64,000 bases of DNA from Cellulomonas marina (lineage in GTDB: Bacteria; Actinomycetota; Actinomycetes; Actinomycetales; Cellulomonadaceae). Below are positions 6,669 to 17,538 of this stretch, piece after piece. The stretch covers positions 1-64,000 of the forward strand of contig NZ_FOKA01000011.1 of NCBI RefSeq assembly GCF_900111925.1. The letters run 5' to 3'. The notes below the pieces were generated by a model. That model saw only the letters and a list, made by a program, of their open reading frames with translations, was not told where the DNA came from and did no database searches. Every line of letters begins with the position of its first letter. Position 1 is the stretch's first letter. The position numbers were made by a program, and so were the translations under genes.

Positions 6669-7907
6669 GTGCCCGTCGAGTTCATCTCCGCCATCAACGT
6701 CAACCCGTCGAACGAGGTCAACGGCCTGTCCGACCCGGCGATCGACGTCGCCTACCTGCGCCGCTACGCCCGCGTCCTCGAGGACGGCGGCTTCGACTAC
6801 TCGCTGGTGCCCTACGGCTCCGCCGGCCACGACCCCTTCACCATCGCCGCGGCGTTCACGCAGGTCACCGAGCACCTGCGGCCGATCGTCGCCCTGCGCC
6901 CCAACACCCTGTACCCGACGGTGGCCGCGAAGGCGCTCGCGACGCTCGACCAGCTCTCCGGCGGCCGGGCGGTCGTGCACCTCATCGCCGGCGGCAACGA
7001 CGTCGAGCAGGCCCGCGAGGGCGACCGGCTGCCGAAGGCGGAGCGCTACGCCCGCCAGGAGGAGTTCCTGCGGATCCTGCGCCGCGTCTGGACCGAGACC
7101 GAGCCGTTCGACCACGCCGGGACGTACTACTCCTTCGAGGGCTTCGTCTCCCGGGTGCGGCCCGTCAACGGCACGATCCCGATCTCCGTCGGCGGCTCCA
7201 GCGACGAGGCGTACGCCCAGGGCGGGGCGCTGGCGGACATCTTCGGCCTGTGGGGCGAGCCGCTGAAGGACACCGCCGAGCAGATCGAGCGCATCGCCGC
7301 CGCGGCGCGCGCCGTCGGGCGCACCGACACCCCGCGGACCTGGGTGACGTTCCGGCCGATCATCGCGCCGACCGAGGAGCTGGCCTGGGAGAAAGCCGAG
7401 CGGACGCTGCAGGTGCTGCAGTCGCGCGGCGGCTCGGGCGCCGGTCAGCCGCTGGGGTCGCGCGGGGGGTTGTGGGTGCAGACGCCGGGTGCCGGCGGGC
7501 CGCAGAACCGCGGGTCGCAGCGCCTGCTCGAGATCGCCGCGCGCGGCGACCGGCACGACCGGGCGCTGTGGACGCCGACCGCGTCGGCCACCGGGGCGCA
7601 GGGCGCCTCGACCGCCCTGGTGGGCACGCCGGAGACCGTGGCGGCCGCGATCCTCGACTACGTCGACCTCGGCGCGGACCTCATCTCGATCCGCGGGTAC
7701 GACAACCTGAACGACGCGATCGACTACGGCCGCTACGTCCTGCCGCTGGTCCGCGAGGAGCTCGTGCACCGCGAGGCGACGGGCCGGCGCGGCGAGGTCG
7801 TCGCGCAGCCGCCCCTGCCCGGGCAGGAGGCTCCGACCGGGGCTGACGGCGAGGCCCGCGGGGCCGCCCTCGCCGGCGACGACGCGCTCGTCGGGGCCTC
7901 CGCGTGA
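6669..7907 (+). CDS. LLM-class FMN-dependent monooxygenase (alkanesulfonate monooxygenase-like)
   Basis: A 412-residue protein starting at GTG 6669 after the Shine-Dalgarno-like CGGAGGA. It begins EFISAINVNPSNEV, and contains the bacterial-luciferase-like barrel with ALRPNTLYPTVAAK, HLIAGGNDVEQ and the conserved GTPE segment (ALVGTPETVAAAI). It resembles SsuD/SfnG-type enzymes that use FMNH2 and oxygen to cleave C-S bonds, releasing sulfite. The reduced flavin is probably supplied by the reductases encoded at 19095 and 19856. It overlaps the next gene by four bases. The exact substrate (alkanesulfonate, methanesulfonate, dialkyl sulfone) cannot be decided. Confidence 0.85.
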   Translation: MPVEFISAINVNPSNEVNGLSDPAIDVAYLRRYARVLEDGGFDYSLVPYGSAGHDPFTIAAAFTQVTEHLRPIVALRPNTLYPTVAAKALATLDQLSGGRAVVHLIAGGNDVEQAREGDRLPKAERYARQEEFLRILRRVWTETEPFDHAGTYYSFEGFVSRVRPVNGTIPISVGGSSDEAYAQGGALADIFGLWGEPLKDTAEQIERIAAAARAVGRTDTPRTWVTFRPIIAPTEELAWEKAERTLQVLQSRGGSGAGQPLGSRGGLWVQTPGAGGPQNRGSQRLLEIAARGDRHDRALWTPTASATGAQGASTALVGTPETVAAAILDYVDLGADLISIRGYDNLNDAIDYGRYVLPLVREELVHREATGRRGEVVAQPPLPGQEAPTGADGEARGAALAGDDALVGASA

Positions 7908-9181
7908 CCGCGCTCGACGAGAGGGCGCCGGCGACGACGGTCGGGGCCGCCGGCAGCGCCACCACGGGCGGAGCCGGTGCCGACGTCCGGCAGCAGGCCG
8001 TCCCGCCCGGGCTGCCCGTGCCCGACCTGTCCGACGCGGCGCTGGCCGCGGTGACCGCGCGCCTGGCGACCACCGCCGAGGAGCACGACCGGACGGCGGC
8101 CTTCCCGTGGCGCGGGATCGCCGCCGTGCACGAGGCCGGGCTGCTCACCCTCGGCGTCGCGCCGCGGTACGGCGGCACGCCGCTGACCGCGGTCGACGCG
8201 GTGCGGGTGTTCGAGGCGCTCGGGCAGGGCGACCCGGCGGTGGCGCTCATCGCCGCGATGACGGTCCTGCAGCACGACGCGCAGGCGCGGTCACCGTGGT
8301 GGCCCGAGGACGTGTACCGCACTCTCGTCGCCCGGTCGGCGCGGGAGCCGCAGCTCCTCAACGCCGTGCGGGCCGAGCCCGAGTGGGGCGCGCCGGCGCG
8401 CGGCGGCCTGCCGGCCACGACCGTGCGGCGCGACGGCGACGGCTGGGTGCTCGACGGCCGCAAGGCGTTCGCCACCGGGTCGGAGGGGCTCACGTACCAC
8501 CTCGTGTGGGCGGTCGACCACGACGGCCCCTCGGGCGAGCCCGAGGTCGCCCACGCGGTGGTCCCGGCCGGGCTGCCCGGCGTGCGCGTCGTGCGGACCT
8601 GGGACCACCTCGGCCAGCGGGCGACGAGCACGCACGACGTCGTCTACGACCGGGTCCGGATCCCGGACGACCACTTCGTCGGCGCGCCCGTGTCCGGACC
8701 AGGCGGTGCGGCGCGCCGCGGCGAGCCCGGGGCCGGCGCGATCCTGTCCGTCCCGGCGCTGTACGTCGGCGTCGCCCGGGCCGCGCAGGCCTTCCTCGTG
8801 CGGTTCGCGCACGAGCGCGTCCCCACCTCGCTCGGCCGCCCCATCGCCACCACGGACCGGATCGCGGCCGTCGCGGGCGAGGTGGAGGCACAGCTCGTGG
8901 GTGCGGAGGAGCTGCTGCTCGGCCTGGCCGCCCGCCTCGACGCGGGCGACGAGCGGGCGCGCGGCCGGCTCGTCGTCGCCAAGCTCCTGGCCACGCGCGC
9001 GGCGGTCACGGCCGTCGAGACCGCCGTCGCCGCGCTGGGGAACCCGGCCCTCACGCGGTCGCACCCCCTCGAGCGGCACCTGCGCGACGTCCTGGCGTCG
9101 CGGGTGCACCCGCCGCAGGACGACGCGGCCCTGCTCGCCGCCGGCCGGGCGTCGCTCGCCGCCCTCGCGCCCACGTCCTGA
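7904..9181 (+). CDS. Acyl-CoA dehydrogenase-fold flavin monooxygenase (SfnC/DszC-like)
   Basis: A 425-residue protein with GTG start overlapping the LLM gene. It has the acyl-CoA dehydrogenase layout: an alpha N-domain (GLLTLGVAPRYGG, ALGQGDPAVALIAAMTV), a central beta domain (WVLDGRKAFATGSEGL, DHLGQRATSTHDV), and a C-terminal helical bundle. The general-base glutamate position of true dehydrogenases is not evident. The context, next to a luciferase-like monooxygenase and flavin reductases, fits the group-D monooxygenases of sulfur scavenging (SfnC, DszC) rather than fatty-acid oxidation. It probably oxidises a sulfur atom with reduced flavin. Confidence 0.78.
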   Translation: MTALDERAPATTVGAAGSATTGGAGADVRQQAVPPGLPVPDLSDAALAAVTARLATTAEEHDRTAAFPWRGIAAVHEAGLLTLGVAPRYGGTPLTAVDAVRVFEALGQGDPAVALIAAMTVLQHDAQARSPWWPEDVYRTLVARSAREPQLLNAVRAEPEWGAPARGGLPATTVRRDGDGWVLDGRKAFATGSEGLTYHLVWAVDHDGPSGEPEVAHAVVPAGLPGVRVVRTWDHLGQRATSTHDVVYDRVRIPDDHFVGAPVSGPGGAARRGEPGAGAILSVPALYVGVARAAQAFLVRFAHERVPTSLGRPIATTDRIAAVAGEVEAQLVGAEELLLGLAARLDAGDERARGRLVVAKLLATRAAVTAVETAVAALGNPALTRSHPLERHLRDVLASRVHPPQDDAALLAAGRASLAALAPTS

Positions 9182-9260
9182 TCCGGACCCCTGACCCCAC
9201 CCGTCTGACCCCGTCCCCGGCCGACCCCGCGCCGGGCCCGACCCCGAGGAACCCACCCCC

Positions 9261-10964
9261 ATGCGCACCACGCGACCCCACCGCCGCCTCGCGGCCGCCG
9301 CAGCCCCCGCCCTCGTGGCCGTGCTGGCGCTGACGGCCTGCGCCGGAGGCAGCGGCAGCGCCGCGTCCGACGGCGCCACGAGCACCGACGGCAGCACCGC
9401 CGGTGCCACCGGCGACCCCGTCGAGGGCGGCCGCCTGCGCCTCGCGTACTTCCCCGACAACGCCGCCTTCGCGTGCGTCGACCCCTTCCAGACCTACTGG
9501 ATCGAGCACCGCACGGTCATCCGCAACTACGCGGACTCGCTCACCGACCAGGACCCGGAGACGGGCGAGATCGTCCCGTGGCTGGCGACGTCGTGGACGG
9601 TGGACGACGCCGGCACCGAGTACACCTTCGACCTGCGGACGGACGTGACGTTCTCCGACGGCACGGCCTTCGGCCCGGAGGCCGTCAAGACGGCCTTCGA
9701 CAGCCATGCGGCCGTCCTGCAGGAGCTCCCGACGGCGTACGGCGGCGTCTACCTGGCCGGGTACGAGTCGACGGAGGTGGTCGACGCCGACACGGTGGTG
9801 ATCCGGTTCTCGACGCCGAACGCGGCCTTCCTGCAGGGCACGTCGACGACGAACCTCGCCGTCCTCGCGCCGGCGTCGTACGCGAAGACGCCCGAGGAGC
9901 GGTGCCTCGGGGACGTCGTCGGATCCGGCCCCTTCGTCCTCGACTCCTACACCCCGGGCGAGGGCATCAGCCTGAGCAAGCGCGACGGCTACGCCTGGGG
10001 CTCCGAGCTGCGGGAGAACACGGGGGAGGCCTACCTCGACGGCATCGACATCACCTACGTCGCCGAGGACTCGGTCCGCATCGGCCAGCTCACGTCAGGA
10101 GCCATCGACATCGCGTGGCCCCGCCAGCCCATCACCGAGAACGACCAGGCCCTCGTGACCGCCAACGGCGCGCAGCTCGTCAGCCGTTCGCTGCCCGGCC
10201 CGGCCAACAACCTCTACCCGAACCTGTCGGAGGGGAAGGTCCTGGCCGAGGCCGACGTCCGTCGCGCGCTCCAGAAGGCCATCGACCGGCAGACGTACGC
10301 CTCGACGGTCTTCGGCGCCGACTACCCGGCTGTCACGAGCATCTACGACACGACCACGCCGGGCTACGTCGACCACTCCGAGAACCTCGCCCACGACCCC
10401 GACGGGGCGGCCGAGCTCCTCGAGGACGCCGGCTGGGCGCTCGAGGACGACGGGTACCGCTACCGGGACGGGCAGCGGCTCAGGCTGTCGACCCCGGTCG
10501 TGCAGGGTTTCACCGCCGGTGACCAGCTCATCCAGGACCAGCTGAAGGCCGTCGGCATCGACCTGCAGCTGGACGTCATCACCCAGGCCCAGCGCAGCGA
10601 CGTCCTGTCCTCGGGCGACTACGACCTCATCTCCACCTACTACACGCGGGCCGACCCGGGCGTGATCCAGTGGATCGTCGACTCCCGGTACGCCGGCTCG
10701 AAGGCCCAGGCGGACAACGCGCTGACGCCCGAGCAGGCGGCCCAGGTCCAGGCGCTGCTCGACGAGGGCACGACGACGACCGACCCCGACGCCCGGGCCG
10801 AGGTCTACGGCGAGCTGCAGGACCTGTACCTCGACGAGGCGCTCGCGTTCCCGACCTTCGAGCGGGTGCAGACCGCGGCGCTCGCGGCCGACGTGCACGG
10901 GTTCCGGTTCACCTCCGAGTCGTTCGGCGACTTCGCGGGGACGTGGATCGGGGACGCCTCGTGA
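9261..10964 (+). CDS. ABC transporter substrate-binding lipoprotein, SBP family 5
   Basis: A 567-residue protein. The signal peptide ends in lipobox LTAC with Cys27 as lipidation site. A Ser/Gly/Thr linker follows, then the family-5 (peptide/nickel/opine type) solute-binding fold. Typical blocks are VEGGRLRLAYFPDN near 53, TYTFDLRTDVTFSDG-like text, VGSGPFVLDSYTPGEG, and VRRALQKAIDRQTYAST. It is anchored outside the membrane and delivers substrate to the two permeases downstream. In this operon the ligand is probably an organosulfur compound such as a sulfonate or sulfur peptide. The type differs from SsuA/TauA, which are smaller periplasmic binding proteins. Confidence 0.9.
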   Translation: MRTTRPHRRLAAAAAPALVAVLALTACAGGSGSAASDGATSTDGSTAGATGDPVEGGRLRLAYFPDNAAFACVDPFQTYWIEHRTVIRNYADSLTDQDPETGEIVPWLATSWTVDDAGTEYTFDLRTDVTFSDGTAFGPEAVKTAFDSHAAVLQELPTAYGGVYLAGYESTEVVDADTVVIRFSTPNAAFLQGTSTTNLAVLAPASYAKTPEERCLGDVVGSGPFVLDSYTPGEGISLSKRDGYAWGSELRENTGEAYLDGIDITYVAEDSVRIGQLTSGAIDIAWPRQPITENDQALVTANGAQLVSRSLPGPANNLYPNLSEGKVLAEADVRRALQKAIDRQTYASTVFGADYPAVTSIYDTTTPGYVDHSENLAHDPDGAAELLEDAGWALEDDGYRYRDGQRLRLSTPVVQGFTAGDQLIQDQLKAVGIDLQLDVITQAQRSDVLSSGDYDLISTYYTRADPGVIQWIVDSRYAGSKAQADNALTPEQAAQVQALLDEGTTTTDPDARAEVYGELQDLYLDEALAFPTFERVQTAALAADVHGFRFTSESFGDFAGTWIGDAS

Positions 10965-12094
10965 CGGCCGTGGTCGTCGACGGGCCGGCGGCGGGTGCCG
11001 TCGCCGGCCCGGCCCCCGGGCCGACGTCCGGGCTGGTGAGCGGGGCGGCCCGCGTCGCCCGGGGGGCCGGCCTCGGCCGGTACGTGGCCGGCCGGGTCGC
11101 GCAGGCGCTCGTCGTGCTGTGGGCGGCGTGGACCGCGACGTTCGCGATCCTGTGGCTCCTGCCGTCCGACCCGCTGGCGCTGCTGCTCTCGGCCAACAAC
11201 GTCGAGGTGGACTCCCTGTCGCCGGCGGAGCTCGCGGCGGCCCAGGCCCGGTACGGGCTCGACCAGCCCGTGCTCGTCCAGTACGGCCGGATGCTCGGCG
11301 ACGCGCTGCACGGCGACCTCGGCGTGTCCATCACGAAGAACGTGCCGGTGACGCAGCTGCTGGCCGAGCGGCTGCCCGGCACGCTGCAGCTCAGCGGCCT
11401 GGCGGTGCTGCTCGCGCTGGCCGGCGGGCTCACGGTGGCGTGGCTCGCGGCGTGGGTGCGCTGGCGCCCCGCCAAGGTGCTGCTGTCGCGGCTGCCGTCC
11501 GCGGGCGTGGCGTTCCCGTCCTTCTGGGTCGGCCTGCTGCTCATCCAGGTCTTCGCCTTCACGCTGGGGTGGTTCCCCTCCACCGGCGACGAGGGGCCGG
11601 CGGCGCTGGTCCTGCCCGCGGTGACCATGGCCATCCCGACGTCGGCCGTGTTCGCGCAGGTCCTCACGCGCAGCCTCGAGGACACCCTCGCGCAGCCGTG
11701 GATCACGACCGCCCGCGCCACGGGGTTGTCCCGCGCCGGCGCCCAGGCCCGGCACGCGCTGCGCAACGCGGCCCTGCCGACGCTGACGATCCTCGGCCTG
11801 CTCGTGGGTGGCACCGTGACCGGCGCGATCGTCACGGAGACCGTCTTCGCCCGGCAGGGCGTCGGGATGCTCGCCCAGGAGGCGGTGCTGAGCCAGGACG
11901 TGCCGGTGGTCCAGGCCGTCGTCGTGCTCGCCGCCGCCGCGTTCGTGCTGGTCAACCTCCTCGTCGACCTGCTGTACCCGCTGCTGGACCCGCGCATCAG
12001 CCACGCCGTCCGCACGCCTGCTGCCCGCACGCCTGCTGCCCGCACGTCATCTCCTCGCACGTCCGCTGCCCGCACCCGCCGGAGGCCGTCATGA
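10961..12094 (+). CDS. Peptide-type ABC transporter permease (DppB-like)
   Basis: A 377-residue protein from GTG 10961, overlapping the stop of the binding-protein gene. It has six transmembrane segments after a 35-residue Ala/Gly/Pro-rich extension. Family marks are ATFAILWLLPSDPL, the LGVSITKNVPVTQLL loop, and the cytoplasmic EAA loop (ITTARATGLSRAGAQARHAL). The C-terminal tail is a low-complexity minisatellite product (RTPAARTPAARTSSPRTSA) not seen in the family. It forms the import channel with the next gene. Confidence 0.9.
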   Translation: MTAVVVDGPAAGAVAGPAPGPTSGLVSGAARVARGAGLGRYVAGRVAQALVVLWAAWTATFAILWLLPSDPLALLLSANNVEVDSLSPAELAAAQARYGLDQPVLVQYGRMLGDALHGDLGVSITKNVPVTQLLAERLPGTLQLSGLAVLLALAGGLTVAWLAAWVRWRPAKVLLSRLPSAGVAFPSFWVGLLLIQVFAFTLGWFPSTGDEGPAALVLPAVTMAIPTSAVFAQVLTRSLEDTLAQPWITTARATGLSRAGAQARHALRNAALPTLTILGLLVGGTVTGAIVTETVFARQGVGMLAQEAVLSQDVPVVQAVVVLAAAAFVLVNLLVDLLYPLLDPRISHAVRTPAARTPAARTSSPRTSAARTRRRPS

Positions 12095-13043
12095 CGCTCG
12101 CGCTCACCCGCCCCGCCCCGGCCGTCGCGTCCGGCGACGAGGGCCTGCTCACCGACGGCCCCGACGGCCCCGACGGCGACGAGGGTCGCCGCCGCGGGCG
12201 TCGCCGCCCGCTCGAGGGGCGGGCGGCCCGCCGGGCGACGACCGCGCGCCTGCTGCTGCGCCGACCCGGCTTCCTGGTCGCCCTGGCGTTCGTCGTCCTC
12301 GTCGTCGTCTCCGCCCTGGCCCCCGGCCTGTTCACGTCCGCCGACCCGTATGCGACGGCTCCCATCGACAAGCTCCTGCCGCCCGGCCCCGGGCACCCCT
12401 TCGGCACCGACGAGCTCGGGCGCGACCTGTTCTCCCGCGTCCTGCACGGCGGGCTGCTGACGGTGCAGGCCGTGGGGCTCGCCCTCGTCCTGGCGCTCGT
12501 CGTCGGACTGACGCTCGGCGTGGTGGCCGGGTTCGTCGGCGGGTGGGTCGACGCCGTCGTCATGCGGGCCGTCGACGTGCTGCTCGCGATCCCGGGGCTG
12601 CTGCTGGCCCTCGCGATCGTCACCGCCATCGGCTACGGCACCGTCCCGGTGGCCGTCGCCGTGGGCATCGGCATCGTCCCGGGCTTCGCGCGGACGACGC
12701 GCGCCGAGGTGCTGCGCGTGCGGACCCTGCCGTACGTCGAGGCGGCCCGGACGGGCGGCGCCTCGTGGGGTCGGGTGCTGCTGCGGCACGTGCTGCCCAA
12801 CTCGTGGGGGCCCGTCGCCGTGCTCGCGGTCCTCGACCTCGGCGCCGCCGTCATCGCCGTCGCGGCGCTGAGCTTCCTCGGGTTCGGCGCCGCCCCGCCC
12901 GCGGCCGAGTGGGGGACGTTGATCTCCACGGGGCGGAGCTACCTCGTCACCAGCCCCTGGTTGAGCCTGCTGCCCGGGGTGTTCGTCGGCCTGCTGGTGC
13001 TCGGCCTCAACCACGTCGCCCGGACCCTCGAGGAGGTGCAGCG

Positions 13044-13047
<4 letters not shown>
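12091..13047 (+). CDS. Peptide-type ABC transporter permease (DppC-like)
   Basis: A 318-residue protein from ATG 12091 with a four-base overlap to the upstream permease. The N-terminus is cytoplasmic and acidic/basic (about 1-55). Then come the first helix (LVALAFVVLVVVSALAPGLF), the DppC-type motif HPFGTDELGRDLFSRVLHGG, further helices, and the EAA loop (YVEAARTGGASWGRVLLRHV). It pairs with the DppB-like subunit. Overlap with the ATPase gene downstream again suggests translational coupling. Confidence 0.9.
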
Positions 13048-14809
<1,762 letters not shown>

Positions 14810-14813
<4 letters not shown>

Positions 14814-15844
14814 GCGCGCCGCTCGACCTCGCGCAGCTGCGCACGCTCGTCGCCATCGCGGACACCGGCGGCTACACGCGCGCAGCCGCCGCGCTGCACG
14901 TGTCCCAGCCGACCGTCTCCGGGCACGTCCGCGTGCTGGAGCGGCGCCTGAAGCAGGTGCTCCTCGAGCGCGAGGGCCGCGGCGCGCGGTTCACGGACGA
15001 CGGGGAGCGCCTGCTCGCCGAGGCCCGGCGCGTCCTGGCCGTGCACGACGAGGCGCTGGCCCGCCTGGAGACCGGCGCGCGGCGCACGGTCGTCGTCGGG
15101 TCCACCGAGACCGCCGCCGAGGGCGTCCTGCCCACGCTGCTGACGACGCTGCGCGACGCGTTCCCCGACCGGCCCGTGCGGTTCGTCATCGACCGCTCCA
15201 CCGGCATGACGGAGTCCGTGGCACGCGGCACCATCGACCTGGCCGTCCTGCTCGGCTGGGGGCCGGCGACGCCCGGCCGCCAGGTCGGGACGCTGCCGCT
15301 GCGGTGGTACGGGCGTCCCGGCGGGGACGCCTCCGACGGCGGCCGGTCCGACGGCGGCCGGTCCGACGGCGGCGGCCCCGACGACGAGGTGCCGCTCGTC
15401 GCCTACGCCGAGCCGTGCGGCATGCGCCGCCGGGCCCTCGCCGAGCTGGCCGAGGCCGGTCGGCGGGTCCGGCTGACGGCGGAGTCGACGACCCTCGACG
15501 GCGTCGTCGCCGCGGCCCGCGCGGGGCTCGGCGTCGCCGTCCTGCCCAGCGCCGGTGCCCCGCCGGCCGGGCTCGTCGAGCGGACGGACCTGCCGCCGCT
15601 CGGCGTCATCGGGCTGCACCTGGCCACCCGCGCCGGGCTCGACGTCGACCTCGAGGCCGCCGCGCTCGGCGCGCTGGAGACGTTCGTCGCCGGGCTCCCC
15701 GGGCTCACGGCCGCCGTCGTGCCCGCCGCGCCCGTCGCGACCCCCGCTCGCGTGCCCACCACCTCCCACCCCGACACCTCCCACCGCGCCGCCTCCCACC
15801 CCGGCACCTCCCACCCCGACACCGACCGCGAGGACCTGACGTGA
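14810..15844 (+). CDS. LysR-family regulator within the sulfur operon
   Basis: A 344-residue protein from ATG 14810. Residues 5-65 form the LysR winged helix (DLAQLRTLVAIADTGGYTR, AAALHVSQPTVSGHVRVLE). A periplasmic-binding-like effector domain follows. Two in-frame repeat expansions interrupt it: DGGRSDGGRSDGGG near 180 and the C-terminal TSHPDTSHRAASHPGTSHP segment. The gene lies inside the operon between importer and enzymes, so it probably senses a sulfur metabolite and activates the operon, perhaps at the palindrome 6114-6129. Effector and site are inferred. Confidence 0.85.
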
Positions 15845-17538
15845 CCGACACCCTCTCCACCGACGTCCTGACCCCCGAGCTGCTCGAGGCCACGGACCTG
15901 CCCGGCGACGACACCGCCCGGCGGCACCTCGTCGGGCCCGCGGAGCTGCACGCCCTGCTGGGGGGTCCGACGCCGCCCGTCGTGCTCGACGTGCGGTGGA
16001 GCCTCGCCGCGCCCGACGGCCGCCCGGCGCACCGCGCGGGCCGCGTGCCCGGCGCGGTGTACGTCGACCTCGAGCGCGAGCTGGCGGGGCACGGCGCGCC
16101 GACCGACGGCCGCCACCCGCTGCCGGCCGTGGCGGACCTGCAGGCCGCGGCCCGGCGCTGGGGCGTCCGCGCGGACCGACCCGTCGTGGTGGCTGACGAC
16201 GCCGGCGGCCAGTCGGCGGCGCGGGCCTGGTGGCTGCTGCGCTGGGCGGGTCTGACGGACGTGCGCGTGCTTGACGGCGGGCTCGGCGCCTGGCGCGCCG
16301 CGGGCCTGCCGCTGGAGTCCGGGGACGCACCGGCGCCGGTCCCCGGCGACGTCGTGCTGTCGGGCGGGTACCTGCCGACCGTGGACGCCGACGGCGCCGC
16401 GGCGCTCGCGCGGGACGGGCGCCTGCTCGACGCGCGCGCCGGCGAGCGGTACCGCGGCGAGGTCGAGCCCGTCGACCCGCGGGCCGGGCACATCCCCGGC
16501 GCGGTCAGCGCGCCGACGGCCGAGAACCTCGGCGCCGACGGGCGTCTCCTGCCGGCCGACGCCCTGGCCGCCCGCTTCGCCGCGCTCGGCGTGCGGCCCG
16601 ACGTGCCGGTCGGGGTGTCCTGCGGCTCGGGCGTCACGGCCGCGCACGAGGCCCTGGCGCTGACCGTGGCCGGCTACGCGCCCGTGCTCTTCCCCGGCTC
16701 GTGGTCGGCCTGGTCGAACGACCCCGCACGGCCGGTGGCGACGGGACCGGAGCCCGACGGCACCCCCGCCGGCGCCACGGTCGCCACGCGGACCTGGACC
16801 GAGCCGGACGGCATCGCGCCGCGCGGCACGCTCGTCGTGCTCGTCGGGCGCGGGGAGACGCCGGAGGTCTACGAGCGGTTCGGGCGGCGGCTGTCCGCCG
16901 ACGCGTACCGGATCGTGGCGGTCGACGAGGGCCGGCACCGGCGGGAGGCCGTCGCGGCGCTCCTGGCCGACGCGTCCCTGCCCGCCCCGCGCGTGCTGGT
17001 CGGCGTGGACGCCGGCGCGCTCGCGGCGGTGACGGCGACGACGACCGCCGCCGCGGCCGGCACGCCCGGGCCCGACGCGGTGGTGCTCGTCGGGCTGCCG
17101 GGGGCGGCCGAGCCCGGGTCCGGGCCGTGGGGCGGCTCGTGGTCCGACGAGGTGGCTGCGCGCACCGCGTGCCCGAACCACCGCAAGGTCCTCGACCGGG
17201 CGGCCCGCAGCGGGATCGGCGCGTCGGTGCTCGGCTCGTCCGCGACGACGGTGCTCAGCCCGGCGCGGGCGGCCCGGGCCGCGCTCGGCGTGCCGGTGCT
17301 CGCGCTGCACGGCGCCGCCGACGCCATCAGCCCGGCCGTCGACGCCGTGCCGCTGTACCGGCGGCTCGGCGCGGGCGAGGTCGTGCTCGTCGAGGACGGG
17401 CTGCACGACGTCCTCAACGACGTCGCCCACCGCACGGTCGCCGCCACGCTCGTGCTCTTCCTCGAGCGCCTGCGTCTGCGGTCCGCGCGTGGCGGCCTCG
17501 CGCCGATCGCGCGGGACGTCGCGGGGGAGCGCGCATGA
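15841..17538 (+). CDS. Sulfurtransferase (two rhodanese domains) fused to alpha/beta-hydrolase-like domain
   Basis: A 565-residue protein from GTG 15841. Residues 30-155 form an inactive-type rhodanese domain (PPVVLDVRW, VLDGGLGAWRAAGLPL). Residues 185-300 form the catalytic one with CGSGVTA and nucleophile Cys261, as in thiosulfate/3-mercaptopyruvate sulfurtransferases. Residues about 315-555 are an extra alpha/beta-hydrolase fold ending in LALHGAADAISPAVDA and EDGLHDVLND, the usual acid and histidine regions. The nucleophile elbow reads GVDAG, with Asp where Ser is normal. The first two domains handle sulfane sulfur; the third may be an esterase/thioesterase with an altered nucleophile, or non-catalytic. 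The fusion is in frame. Confidence 0.85.
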   Translation: MTDTLSTDVLTPELLEATDLPGDDTARRHLVGPAELHALLGGPTPPVVLDVRWSLAAPDGRPAHRAGRVPGAVYVDLERELAGHGAPTDGRHPLPAVADLQAAARRWGVRADRPVVVADDAGGQSAARAWWLLRWAGLTDVRVLDGGLGAWRAAGLPLESGDAPAPVPGDVVLSGGYLPTVDADGAAALARDGRLLDARAGERYRGEVEPVDPRAGHIPGAVSAPTAENLGADGRLLPADALAARFAALGVRPDVPVGVSCGSGVTAAHEALALTVAGYAPVLFPGSWSAWSNDPARPVATGPEPDGTPAGATVATRTWTEPDGIAPRGTLVVLVGRGETPEVYERFGRRLSADAYRIVAVDEGRHRREAVAALLADASLPAPRVLVGVDAGALAAVTATTTAAAAGTPGPDAVVLVGLPGAAEPGSGPWGGSWSDEVAARTACPNHRKVLDRAARSGIGASVLGSSATTVLSPARAARAALGVPVLALHGAADAISPAVDAVPLYRRLGAGEVVLVEDGLHDVLNDVAHRTVAATLVLFLERLRLRSARGGLAPIARDVAGERA

